A DNA stretch of 64,000 nucleotides from Cupriavidus sp. (GTDB lineage: Bacteria > Pseudomonadota > Gammaproteobacteria > Burkholderiales > Burkholderiaceae), in the NCBI GenBank assembly GCA_031181345.1, contig JAPSLC010000005.1:1-64000 (forward strand). The letters are read 5' to 3'. Made by a program: the position numbers and the translations under genes. Positions 34,987 through 42,779 of this stretch are shown here, one piece after another. The notes under the pieces were generated by a model that was given only the letters and a program-made list of their open reading frames with translations, made no database searches and had not been told where the DNA came from. Position 1 is the first letter of the stretch. Each line of letters begins with the position of its first letter.

Positions 34987-35023
34987 CCGCGCTCCATAAA
35001 CCACATTTCGGGTATATAGAACA

Positions 35024-35476
35024 ATGGCCGTTGCCAACAAAAAAAGCGCGCCGCGCGCAGTGAAGTCCGCCAAGCCGGCGGCGCCGACCAAGAAGGCCAG
35101 CGTGCTGGCACGCGAAGCGCAAGCCGCGAAGAAGCGTCTGCTGAAGCTGCGCGCCGACACGAAGAAGGCGATCGACGCCGCCAAGCGCGAAGTCGCGCAG
35201 GCTGTCGCCGCCGCCAAGCTCGCACTGCAGGCCGAGAAGCAAGCCGCCAAGGAAAAGCTGGCCGCGCAGAAGGAAAAGGCCAAGGCAGCGAAGGCCGCCA
35301 AGTCGGCAAAGAAGCCGGCCGGCGCCAAGACCGCCGCGCCGAAGAAGGCCGCTGCACCCAAGTCCGCAAAGCCCGCCGCCAAGGTCGTCAAGGCAGCGAA
35401 CGCATCGAAGAAGGCCGCACCGAAGGCCGCTGCAAAGACGAAGCCGGCCGCCGGCGCCGTCGCCAAGGCTGCCTGA
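35024..35476 (+). CDS. Histone H1-like Ala/Lys-rich DNA-binding protein
   Basis: Protein of 150 residues composed mostly of Ala, Lys and Pro. The N-terminal part has a possible helical region (LAREAQAAKKRLLKLRADTKKAIDAAKREVAQ, about 28-60), and the tail carries KPAAK/KKAAPK repeats like those of BpH1 of Bordetella and AlgP-type proteins. These bind DNA without sequence preference and may affect compaction or expression. Start ATG has a modest upstream purine stretch. Two hairpins follow the stop. Confidence 0.88.
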   Translation: MAVANKKSAPRAVKSAKPAAPTKKASVLAREAQAAKKRLLKLRADTKKAIDAAKREVAQAVAAAKLALQAEKQAAKEKLAAQKEKAKAAKAAKSAKKPAGAKTAAPKKAAAPKSAKPAAKVVKAANASKKAAPKAAAKTKPAAGAVAKAA

Positions 35477-35498
35477 GCGCCGCCGACCCTGCTGCCAT

Positions 35499-35556
35499 GC
35501 CCTCGTTCGAGGGCAGCATCACGGCACCGCGGCGTTCGTCCGATCGCGCGGTGCCG
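35499..35556 (+). terminator. Twin GC hairpins after the H1-like gene
   Basis: The first hairpin has GCCCTCG paired with CGAGGGC around a TT loop (35499-35514). The second has a perfect 10-bp stem CGGCACCGCG/CGCGGTGCCG (35522-35531 with 35547-35556). No T-run follows, so these are probable but not classical terminators. Confidence 0.6.
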
Positions 35557-35757
35557 ACCCTCCCGCCGTGGGGCTACCGATTTGGGGGTAGCCAAGCCGT
35601 GCCCTCTGTGCCGATAATCTGCTTTCTTCCTGCATCACTTTCTTGCGTTAAATCACTTTGCGTAAATCGCTTGCGCTCATCGCAATGAGCCTTGGCGGCG
35701 CTTTTTTGCCGCAAGCCCGCTGGATGGCCGCGCAAACGACACCGAATGGAAATGGCA

Positions 35758-36030
35758 ATGAAGGAAGCCCTGCAACGTTGTCCACTGTGCACGACCATCA
35801 CGGAAGCATCGGCTCGCCCGCGTTCCTATGGGCAATGGATGCGCTATCAATGCCGCAATGACGAGTGCGGCCCCAGCGAGATCAGCAGCAAGGCACGCTC
35901 GCATCTGCGCCGCGGCGAACGCCAGGCCGAACTGCGCAGCGTGGCTAAATCGTGCCGCCATAACGGCGCGCGGCTGCGCATTGGCTACGACGGCCCGGCC
36001 GGCGAATTCCAGCTCGAAGTCGTCGAGTAA
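35758..36030 (+). CDS. Small Cys-rich, zinc-ribbon-like protein
   Basis: Protein of about 90 residues with CPLC near the start and CRNDEC about 30 residues later, a possible zinc knuckle, followed by a basic helix (KARSHLRRGERQAEL) and a strand-rich end (LRIGYDGPAGEFQLEVVE). The start is uncertain because ATG 35746, 35752 and 35758 are all in frame. No known family is recognised. It faces the Lrp gene tail to tail with a 21-base gap. Confidence 0.5.
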   Translation: MKEALQRCPLCTTITEASARPRSYGQWMRYQCRNDECGPSEISSKARSHLRRGERQAELRSVAKSCRHNGARLRIGYDGPAGEFQLEVVE

Positions 36031-36051
36031 GGCGTCGCCCGACGGCGGGCG

Positions 36052-36570
36052 TCACGGTTCGACCGACGGCTCGCGCTTCATGCAGCGCAGCACGAAGGTC
36101 GAGCGGCTGTGCCGCAGCCCGGGCAACTTGTACAGCTTGTGGCGCAGGAACTCTTCGTAGCCTTCGGTGCCCGCCACCGCCACCTTGATCAGATAGTCAT
36201 ACTCGCCGGTCAGCAGGTACGCCTCCATGACCTCGGGCAGTTGCGCCAGCGCGCGGCCGAAGCGGTCGAGCATGTCGTCGTCGTGCCGCTCCAGCGTGAC
36301 CTCGATCAGCACGGTGTCGGGCAGGCCCAGCGCCTTCTGGTTCAGCAAGGCGGTATAGCCCTGGATCACGCCGGCGTCCTCCAGCGCGCGCACGCGGTTC
36401 CAGCATGGCGTGGGGGACAGTCCGACCTGCTCGGCCAGCTTCAGGTTGGACAGCCGGCCGTCCCGGCGCAGCGCCCGCAGGATGCGGCGGTCGGTTTCGT
36501 CGAGCTTTGGGGCGAGTCTGGTGGCGGGCCGGGGAGTGGCAGTGGTCGTGGGATTCGTCGGATCGGCCAT
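36052..36570 (-). CDS. Lrp/AsnC-family transcriptional regulator
   Basis: Regulator of 172 residues: a Pro/Thr-rich N-terminal extension (about 1-20), helix-turn-helix with LDETDRRILRALRRDGRLSNLKLAEQVGLSPTP, and a C-terminal RAM ligand domain (about 85-160, with VMEAYLLTGEYDYLIKV). It is divergent from an ACT-domain protein at 36731, which is a plausible target given that Lrp proteins respond to amino acids. Confidence 0.9.
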   Translation of the reverse strand: MADPTNPTTTATPRPATRLAPKLDETDRRILRALRRDGRLSNLKLAEQVGLSPTPCWNRVRALEDAGVIQGYTALLNQKALGLPDTVLIEVTLERHDDDMLDRFGRALAQLPEVMEAYLLTGEYDYLIKVAVAGTEGYEEFLRHKLYKLPGLRHSRSTFVLRCMKREPSVEP

Positions 36571-36730
36571 GGGAATCGGTCAAATCGGTCAGGAAAGAAG
36601 ATTTCTCTTCGAGATCGATGAATACTAGCCGATTCATTCTGATGCGGGGCGCCGCGGCAGAATATTAAGAAGCACATTCTGGCAGCAGACTGGTAGATTC
36701 ACTACATCTTCATTGCCACCGGTTGCCGTC

Positions 36731-37087
36731 ATGTCCGCCCAAGCCTGCCCCCCTGCCCTGCAACTCGCGCTGCTGCTCGACCCGCACGATCTGATCGGCG
36801 CGATCGAGTGGACGCTGGCGACGGCGCGCCGCACCGGACTGGGGTTGGCCGCGATGACGCTCGTGCCGAGCGCCCTGCCCGGCGCCGGTCAATGGCTGCG
36901 GCTGTCGGTGACGGCGGAAGAGCCGGCGCTGTTCTCGCTGCTGGTCAAGCGGCTGGAAAATGGCGTCGACGTGCGCGAAGTCGCGGTCGTCGAGGAATCC
37001 GCGGGTCACCAGGAAACCGCGACCGCCCGGCGGCGCGATACCGTGCCAGCGAACGCGGCCGCGCCGGCCGCCGCGCCGGTCCACTAA
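36731..37087 (+). CDS. ACT-domain protein resembling acetolactate synthase small subunit IlvM
   Basis: Protein of 118 residues. The first 80 residues show the ACT pattern of IlvM-type subunits: helix IEWTLATARRTGLGLAAMTLV, strand WLRLSVTAEE, helix LFSLLVKRLENGVDV and final REVAVVEE. The last 30 residues are an Ala/Arg-rich tail. No large subunit gene is near. The neighbouring divergent Lrp regulator suggests a link to amino acid metabolism. The start ATG 36731 has a weak ribosome site. Assignment is by pattern only. Confidence 0.6.
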   Translation: MSAQACPPALQLALLLDPHDLIGAIEWTLATARRTGLGLAAMTLVPSALPGAGQWLRLSVTAEEPALFSLLVKRLENGVDVREVAVVEESAGHQETATARRRDTVPANAAAPAAAPVH

Positions 37088-37106
37088 ACGGCCTCGGGGC
37101 GGCGCT

Positions 37107-37940
37107 TCAGGCCGGCTCGGCCAGCAGGCCGTGGCCGAGCCGCTGCGACAGATTCGCGGCAGCCGCCTTGATGGCCGCCGCGACCGGCCCGTCGAGCCGC
37201 GCATCGAAGGTGGCCGCATTGCCCAGCGCCGTGATCGCCAGCACGATGCGGCCGTCCCGATCGAATACCGGCGTGCTGACCGAATCGACGCCGGCCAGCA
37301 GATCGCCATGGACGCTGCCGATACCGCTCGCCCGTACCTGCTCGCGCAACTGCGCCACCTCGGCCGCGTCGCGCGGAAAACGCGGCGGCTGCAGCGCCGC
37401 GCGCGCCTTCAGTTCGGCCTCGATCAGCGGCGCCGTCACGGCCGCATCGAGAAAGGCGGTGAAGACGCGGCCGGTCGCCGACGACAGCAGCGGCATCACC
37501 GAGCCCGGCCGCACATTGACCGTGACCGGGCGCAGCGAATCGCGCCACTGCACCACGGTCGGCCCGTGGTTGCCCCAGACCGCCGCCAGCACCGTTTCGC
37601 CGGTCGACGCACACAGATCGTCGAGTACCGGCGTCACCAGCCGCAGCGGATCGAGTTGGGCCAGGCACGCCAGCCCCATCCGCAGCGCATTGCGACCCAG
37701 GCTGTAGCGTCCGGTGTCGTCCTGTTCGACATAGCCGCACTTGATGAAGCTGGCCAGGTAGCGATGCGCCTTGGCCGGATGCATGCCGGCGGCCAGCGCG
37801 ACGTCCTTCAGCGCCATCGGATGCAGCGCGCCCAACAGGGCATCGAGCACCGACAACCCCGTTTCGAGTGCCTGCACGCCGGCGCCGCCCCGCTCGCCGT
37901 TGCCGTCGCGTGTCTCTGATTCGGTTTGCTGATTGGCCAT
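37107..37940 (-). CDS. IclR-family transcriptional regulator
   Basis: Regulator of 277 residues. The N-terminal winged helix (about 22-85; VLDALLGALHPMALKDVALAAGMHPAKAHRYLASF) is followed by the IclR effector domain (about 95-270) with SATGRVFTAFL and STPVFDRDGRIVLAITALG. It is divergent from the Bug receptor and P450 genes, and the gap holds two identical-arm operators, so it most likely controls that operon and itself. Confidence 0.9.
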   Translation of the reverse strand: MANQQTESETRDGNGERGGAGVQALETGLSVLDALLGALHPMALKDVALAAGMHPAKAHRYLASFIKCGYVEQDDTGRYSLGRNALRMGLACLAQLDPLRLVTPVLDDLCASTGETVLAAVWGNHGPTVVQWRDSLRPVTVNVRPGSVMPLLSSATGRVFTAFLDAAVTAPLIEAELKARAALQPPRFPRDAAEVAQLREQVRASGIGSVHGDLLAGVDSVSTPVFDRDGRIVLAITALGNAATFDARLDGPVAAAIKAAAANLSQRLGHGLLAEPA

Positions 37941-37979
37941 TCCGGATCGGTCCCTGGCTGAGCGCTTGGTGTCTTCGAA

Positions 37980-38080
37980 ATTACGTATGGCGTAATGCTA
38001 GCACGCACAGCGTAATTTTCTCTTGACAGTCGACGGCACGACAATTACTTTTGGCATAACCGCATTACGCCTGACGTAAT
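37980..38080. promoter_or_regulatory. Paired IclR operators flanking a promoter
   Basis: Two 17-bp inverted repeats share arms ATTACG and CGTAAT with 5-base spacers: 37980-37996 and 38064-38080. Their centres are 84 bases apart, about eight helical turns. Between them lie a half-site CGTAAT (38011-38016) and a promoter TTGACA (38023-38028), 17 bases, TACTTT (38046-38051) pointing at the Bug receptor gene. The first operator is 40 bases from the IclR start. The layout fits repression by looping. Confidence 0.72.
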
Positions 38081-38190
38081 TCACTCGAACAACGTCGCAG
38101 ATAGCGTCGGCAATGCGGCCACAAGAAGACGGCTCACCGTCCCAACACGATTCGGCGGCGTACCGCCCATCCCCGCAGAGGAGACAAACA

Positions 38191-39171
38191 ATGAGAAAGA
38201 TCTCGTCGATGCTGGCGCTCGCCGGCACGATGCTGACCGCCCTGGCGCTGGCGCCGCAAGCCGCCGCGCAAAGCTTCCCGAACAAGCCGATCCGCTGGAT
38301 CGTGCCCTATGCCGCCGGCGGCGGCTCGGACTTCCTGGCCCGCACCATTGGCCAGCAGTTGTCCACCAATATCGGCCAGCCCATCGTGGTCGAGAACAAA
38401 CCCGGCGCCAACACCGCGATCGCCGCGGCCGAGACGGCGCGCTCGCCGCACGACGGCTATACCGTGATGTCGGCCGATAACGGCACGCTGGTCTTCAACC
38501 CCGCGCTGTACAAGAACCTGAGCTACAACCCGACCCGCGACCTGGCACCGGTTTCGCTGCTGGGCAAGTTCCCGATGATCCTGGTGGTCGGCGCCAGCGC
38601 CGAATACAAGGACGCGCGCGACTTCCTCGCGAAGGTCAAGGCGGCGCCGGGCAAGGTCAGCTACGCCTCGGCCGGCGCCGGCAGCCCGCACCATCTGGCC
38701 ATGGAACTGCTGAAGGAACGCGCCGGCCTGCGCATGGTGCATATCGGCTATCGCGGCGCCGCGCCGGCGCTGCTCGACGTGGTCGGCGGCCAGGTGCCCG
38801 CGATGATGACGGACCTGGCCGCGGGCGCCGCCTTCCTGAAGGCCGGCAAGCTGCGTCCGCTTGCCGTGGCCAATGCCACCCGCCTGCCCCAGCTGCCGAA
38901 TGTGCCGACCTTCGCCGAGGTCGGCCTGCAGGGCGTCGAGGCCGCCGCGCTGGTCGGCATGGTCGCGCCGGCCGGCACCCCGCCCGACGTGATCGCCAAA
39001 CTGCAGACCAGCGTCGCCGCGGCGATCAAGCAGCCCGAGGTCAACCGCAAGCTGGTCGACTTCGGCGTCGAGCCGGTCGGCAGCACGCCGGAGCAATTCG
39101 CCGCGCTGCTGCGCAGCGAGACCGCGCTGTGGCACAAGCTGATCCGCGACCTGAATATCACGCTCGAATAA
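38191..39171 (+). CDS. Bug/TctC-family periplasmic solute-binding receptor, P450 operon
   Basis: Protein of 326 residues with signal peptide (MLALAGTMLTALALAPQAAAQ) and Bug motifs FPNKPIRWIVPYAAGGGSDFLAR, VENKPGANTAIAAAE and MVAPAGTPPDVIAKLQTSV. A GAGGAGACAAACA ribosome site precedes ATG 38191. It is 67 bases from the P450 gene and shares its promoter, so it may capture the P450 substrate or a related acid. No permease is encoded nearby. Confidence 0.9.
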   Translation: MRKISSMLALAGTMLTALALAPQAAAQSFPNKPIRWIVPYAAGGGSDFLARTIGQQLSTNIGQPIVVENKPGANTAIAAAETARSPHDGYTVMSADNGTLVFNPALYKNLSYNPTRDLAPVSLLGKFPMILVVGASAEYKDARDFLAKVKAAPGKVSYASAGAGSPHHLAMELLKERAGLRMVHIGYRGAAPALLDVVGGQVPAMMTDLAAGAAFLKAGKLRPLAVANATRLPQLPNVPTFAEVGLQGVEAAALVGMVAPAGTPPDVIAKLQTSVAAAIKQPEVNRKLVDFGVEPVGSTPEQFAALLRSETALWHKLIRDLNITLE

Positions 39172-39238
39172 GCCGGCGGGCGGGTCCCCAGCGGAACCCG
39201 CCCGCTGTGCCAACGTTGTAGAGGACCGAGGACCGATC

Positions 39239-41599
39239 ATGAGCGAACGCACCGAACCTGTCCGTGCGCAGGGCTGCCCCTTCCACGCCGTGTCCGGCAC
39301 GCCGTCGGAAACGCCGCTGTTGTCCCCCACCGGCTGCCCCGTCAGCGCGCGCGCCGCGCAATTCGATCCGTTCGAGGACGGCTACCAGCAGGACCCGCCC
39401 GACTACGTGCGCTGGGCGCGCGAGCAGGAGCCGGTGTTCTACAGCCCCAAGCTCGGCTATTGGGTCGTCACCCGCTACGACGACATCAAGGCGATCTTCC
39501 GCGACAACCTGACCTTCAGCCCCTCGATCGCCCTGGAGAAGATCACGCCAACCGGCGAGGAGGCCAACGCCGTGCTGGCCTCCTATGGCTACGCGATGAA
39601 CCGCACGCTGGTCAACGAGGACGAGCCCGCGCACATGCCGCGCCGCCGCGTGCTGATGGAGCCGTTCACGCCCGAACAGCTGCAGCATCACGAGCCGATG
39701 GTGCGCCGGCTCACGCGCGAATACGTCGACCGCTTCATCGACGACGGCAAGGCCGACCTGGTCGACCAGATCCTGTGGGAGGTGCCGCTGACCGTCGCGC
39801 TGCATTTCCTCGGCGTGCCCGAGGAGGACATGGACCTGCTGCGCAAGTATTCGATCGCCCATACCGTCAACACCTGGGGCCGCCCGAAACCGGAGGAGCA
39901 GGTCGAGGTCGCGCACGCGGTCGGCAATTTCTGGCAGCTCGCCGGGCGCATCCTCGACAAGATGCGGCAGGATCCGTCGGGCCCGGGCTGGATGCAGTAC
40001 GGCATCCGCAAGCAGAAGGAATACCCGGACGTCGTCACCGACTCGTATCTGCATTCGATGATGATGGCCGGCATTGTCGCCGCGCATGAAACCACCGCCA
40101 ACGCCAGCGCCAACGCGATCAAGCTGCTGCTGCAGCATCCCGACGCCTGGCGCGAACTGTGCGAGGACCCGAGCCTGATCCCGAACGCGGTCGAGGAATG
40201 CCTGCGGCACAACGGCTCGGTCGCGGCATGGCGGCGCCTGGCCACGCGCGACGTGCAGATCGGCGGCGTCGACATTCCGGCCGGCGCCAAACTCCTGATC
40301 GTGACCTCGTCGGCCAACCACGACGAGCGCCATTTCGCCGACGCGGACCTGCTCGACATCCGCCGCGCCAATGCCAGCGACCAGCTGACCTTCGGCTATG
40401 GCGCGCATCAGTGCATGGGCAAGAACCTGGCGCGGATGGAGATGCAGATCTTCCTCGAGGAGTTCACGCGCCGGCTGCCGCATATGAAGCTGTCGGAACA
40501 GAAATTCACTTACGTGCCGAACACCTCGTTCCGCGGGCCGGAGCATCTGTGGGTCGAGTGGGACCCGAGCCGGAATCCGGAGCGGCGCGACCCTGCACTG
40601 CTGCAGGTGCGCACGCCGGTGCGGATCGGCGAGCCGTCCAGCCATGCGATCAACCGCACCGTGGTGGTCCAGAGCGTGACGCGCGTGGCCGAGGACATCG
40701 TGCGGCTGCGGCTGGTATCGCCCGATGGCAAGCCGCTGCCGCGCTGGTCGCCCGGTTCGCATATCGATGTCGAATGCGGCGATACGGGGGTGTCGCGCCA
40801 GTATTCGTTGTGCGGCGATCCGGCCGACACGCTGGCGTTCGAGATCGCGGTGCTGCGCGAGGCCGACAGCCGCGGCGGTTCGGCGTGGATCCATGGGCAA
40901 CTGAAGGCCGGCGACCGGCTGCGCATCCGCGGACCGCGCAACCACTTCCGGCTCGACGAAAGCGCGCGCAGGCTGATCCTGATCGCCGGCGGCATCGGCA
41001 TCACGCCGATCAGCGCAATGGCGCGGCGCGCCAGGGAACTGGGCATCGACTACCAGCTGCACTACTGCGGCCGCGGCCGGGCCTCGATGGCGCTGCTCGA
41101 CGAACTGGCGGCGCTGCATGGCGAGCGGCTGCATGTCTACGCCCGGGACGAAGGCGCGCGCGCCGACCTGGGCGCGCTGCTGGGCCAGCCCGATGCCCGG
41201 ACGCAGATCTATGCCTGCGGGCCGGCGCGGATGCTGGACGCGCTGGCCGCCTGTTGCGCGAGCTGGCCCGAGGATGCGCTGCGGGTCGAGCATTTCACCT
41301 CGACGTTGGGCGCGCTCGATCCGAGCAAGGAGCAGGCCTTCGAGGCCGAGCTGAAGGACTCGGGCATCGTCGTCACGGTGCGGGCGGATCAAACCCTGCT
41401 GGCCGCGCTGCGCGCCGCCAATATCGACGTGCAGAGCGATTGCGAGGAAGGGCTGTGCGGCTCGTGCGAAGTGCGCGTGCTGGCGGGCGACATCGACCAT
41501 CGCGATGTGGTGCTGACGCGCGCCGAGCGCGAGGCGAACGGCAAGATGATGAGCTGCTGTTCGCGCGCCAAGTGCGGGCGGATCGTGCTCGAACTGTGA
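39239..41599 (+). CDS. Self-sufficient cytochrome P450 fused to a reductase, CYP116B type
   Basis: Fusion enzyme of 786 residues: P450 domain (about 35-445), linker, FMN/NADPH reductase of the phthalate dioxygenase reductase type (about 470-690) and a C-terminal plant-type 2Fe-2S domain (about 700-786). Visible features are the I-helix AAHETT (281-286), ExxR at 320-323, haem ligand Cys392 in FGYGAHQCMG, the flavin motif RQYS (520-523), nucleotide motif GGIGITP (584-590) and Fe-S ligands Cys735, 740, 743 and 773. This is the CYP116B (P450RhF) layout, which needs no separate redox partners. It hydroxylates or O-dealkylates aromatic or aliphatic substrates; the substrate here is unknown. It is the last gene of the IclR-linked operon. 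Confidence 0.95.
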   Translation: MSERTEPVRAQGCPFHAVSGTPSETPLLSPTGCPVSARAAQFDPFEDGYQQDPPDYVRWAREQEPVFYSPKLGYWVVTRYDDIKAIFRDNLTFSPSIALEKITPTGEEANAVLASYGYAMNRTLVNEDEPAHMPRRRVLMEPFTPEQLQHHEPMVRRLTREYVDRFIDDGKADLVDQILWEVPLTVALHFLGVPEEDMDLLRKYSIAHTVNTWGRPKPEEQVEVAHAVGNFWQLAGRILDKMRQDPSGPGWMQYGIRKQKEYPDVVTDSYLHSMMMAGIVAAHETTANASANAIKLLLQHPDAWRELCEDPSLIPNAVEECLRHNGSVAAWRRLATRDVQIGGVDIPAGAKLLIVTSSANHDERHFADADLLDIRRANASDQLTFGYGAHQCMGKNLARMEMQIFLEEFTRRLPHMKLSEQKFTYVPNTSFRGPEHLWVEWDPSRNPERRDPALLQVRTPVRIGEPSSHAINRTVVVQSVTRVAEDIVRLRLVSPDGKPLPRWSPGSHIDVECGDTGVSRQYSLCGDPADTLAFEIAVLREADSRGGSAWIHGQLKAGDRLRIRGPRNHFRLDESARRLILIAGGIGITPISAMARRARELGIDYQLHYCGRGRASMALLDELAALHGERLHVYARDEGARADLGALLGQPDARTQIYACGPARMLDALAACCASWPEDALRVEHFTSTLGALDPSKEQAFEAELKDSGIVVTVRADQTLLAALRAANIDVQSDCEEGLCGSCEVRVLAGDIDHRDVVLTRAEREANGKMMSCCSRAKCGRIVLEL

Positions 41600-41623
41600 G
41601 GGATCGAGGCGGGGCGGCCGCGG

Positions 41624-42595
41624 TCAGCCCGCCTCGCCGCCTTGCTTGCCCCTCTTGCCGTCCTGCCCCTGCGCCGCATCGTCCGGCAGCAGCTCGATGC
41701 CGTCGAGGTCCCGCGCGCAGGTCTCGCGCACGATCGCGACGAAGTCCCGCGCGAACGGCCGCTCGGCCAGCCCGGCCGGCATCGCCGCATACAGCTCGCT
41801 CCACAGTCCCCCGGCACCGATGCGCTTGGCCAGCACATAGTCGTGGTCGACGTAGTTCCTGACGCCCCAGTTCGGCAGCGCCGCGACACCGCGCCTGCTG
41901 GCGACCAGCTGCAGGATCGCCACCGTCAACTCGGCGGTGCGCCGCTGCAGCCGGATGCCGGCCGGCTCCAGCACCTCGCGGATCAGGTCGATGCGCGGCT
42001 CCGGCACCGGATAGGTGATCAGCGTCTCGCCCTCCAGATCCGCCGCCTCGATCCGCCGCCGGTTGCGCAGCCGGTGCTCGTTGGCGATCACCGCCAGGAT
42101 CTCGAAGCGGAACAGCGGCACCACGGCCAGCCCCCGCCGCGTCGGCGGCAATGAGCCGATCACCATGTCGGCGCGGCCCTCGGCCAGCAGCGCCAGCGGG
42201 TCCGCGTGAAAACCCGCCACCAGGTCGACCTCGACCTCGGGCCAGCGCGTGCGGAATTCGTCCATCACCGGCATCAGCCAGTCGAAGCAGGTGTGGCACT
42301 CCAGCACGATGCGCAGCTCCCCGCGCGTATCGCCCTTGAGCCGCTCCAGGTCGCGCTCGGCCGCGCTGATCGATGCCAGCACCTCGCGCGCGAGCGCCAG
42401 CAGCCGTTCCCCGGCCGGGGTAAAGCGCAGGCCACCACGGGTGCGGTCGAACAGCGACAGGCCGTAGTGCGATTCGATGGCCTTGATCTGATGCGACAGC
42501 GCGGACTGGCTGACGTGAACGCGCTCGGCCGCCGTCGCGAGCTTGCCGGATTCGGCGATGGCGACCAGCGAGCGGAAATGGCGGACCTCGATCAT
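41624..42595 (-). CDS. metR: MetR, LysR-family activator of methionine synthesis
   Basis: LysR regulator of about 323 residues with N-terminal helix-turn-helix (ATAAERVHVSQSALSHQIKAIE) and an effector domain that binds homocysteine in known MetR proteins. LECHTCFDWLMPVMDEF is typical of MetR. It is divergent from metE, and the gap carries a perfect MetR box. An upstream in-frame extension to 42661 lacks support, so ATG 42595 is taken. Confidence 0.92.
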   Translation of the reverse strand: MIEVRHFRSLVAIAESGKLATAAERVHVSQSALSHQIKAIESHYGLSLFDRTRGGLRFTPAGERLLALAREVLASISAAERDLERLKGDTRGELRIVLECHTCFDWLMPVMDEFRTRWPEVEVDLVAGFHADPLALLAEGRADMVIGSLPPTRRGLAVVPLFRFEILAVIANEHRLRNRRRIEAADLEGETLITYPVPEPRIDLIREVLEPAGIRLQRRTAELTVAILQLVASRRGVAALPNWGVRNYVDHDYVLAKRIGAGGLWSELYAAMPAGLAERPFARDFVAIVRETCARDLDGIELLPDDAAQGQDGKRGKQGGEAG

Positions 42596-42688
42596 GGTCG
42601 GGCCCGTCCGCGATGGAGTTCGCAGGGAGCGGTCGACGAGAGCCTGCAGACGCCTTCGCATGCGGGAGGCGCATATCGATGCCTCGTA

Positions 42689-42701
42689 TGAAATGGATTC
42701 A
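42689..42701. promoter_or_regulatory. MetR binding site
   Basis: The sequence TGAAATGGATTCA matches the MetR consensus TGAA-N5-TTCA exactly. It lies 79 bases before the metE start in the divergent metR-metE gap. A TTCA half-site follows at 42728-42731. Confidence 0.8.
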
Positions 42702-42779
42702 TATTTTGTTTAAAACATATCACTTGATTCATTCTACCCGCGACCGGACACTAGGCGCCAACTTGTTCTGGAGCGAGAA

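Noticed and set aside
35658..35861. Short frame starting TTG with a signal-peptide-like beginning before the Cys-rich gene
   Set aside because: It overlaps the Cys-rich gene in another frame, has no ribosome site and loses any pattern after residue 25.
39158..41500. Open frame of about 780 codons opposite the P450 gene
   Set aside because: Antisense shadow; the P450 fusion on the plus strand carries every expected catalytic motif.
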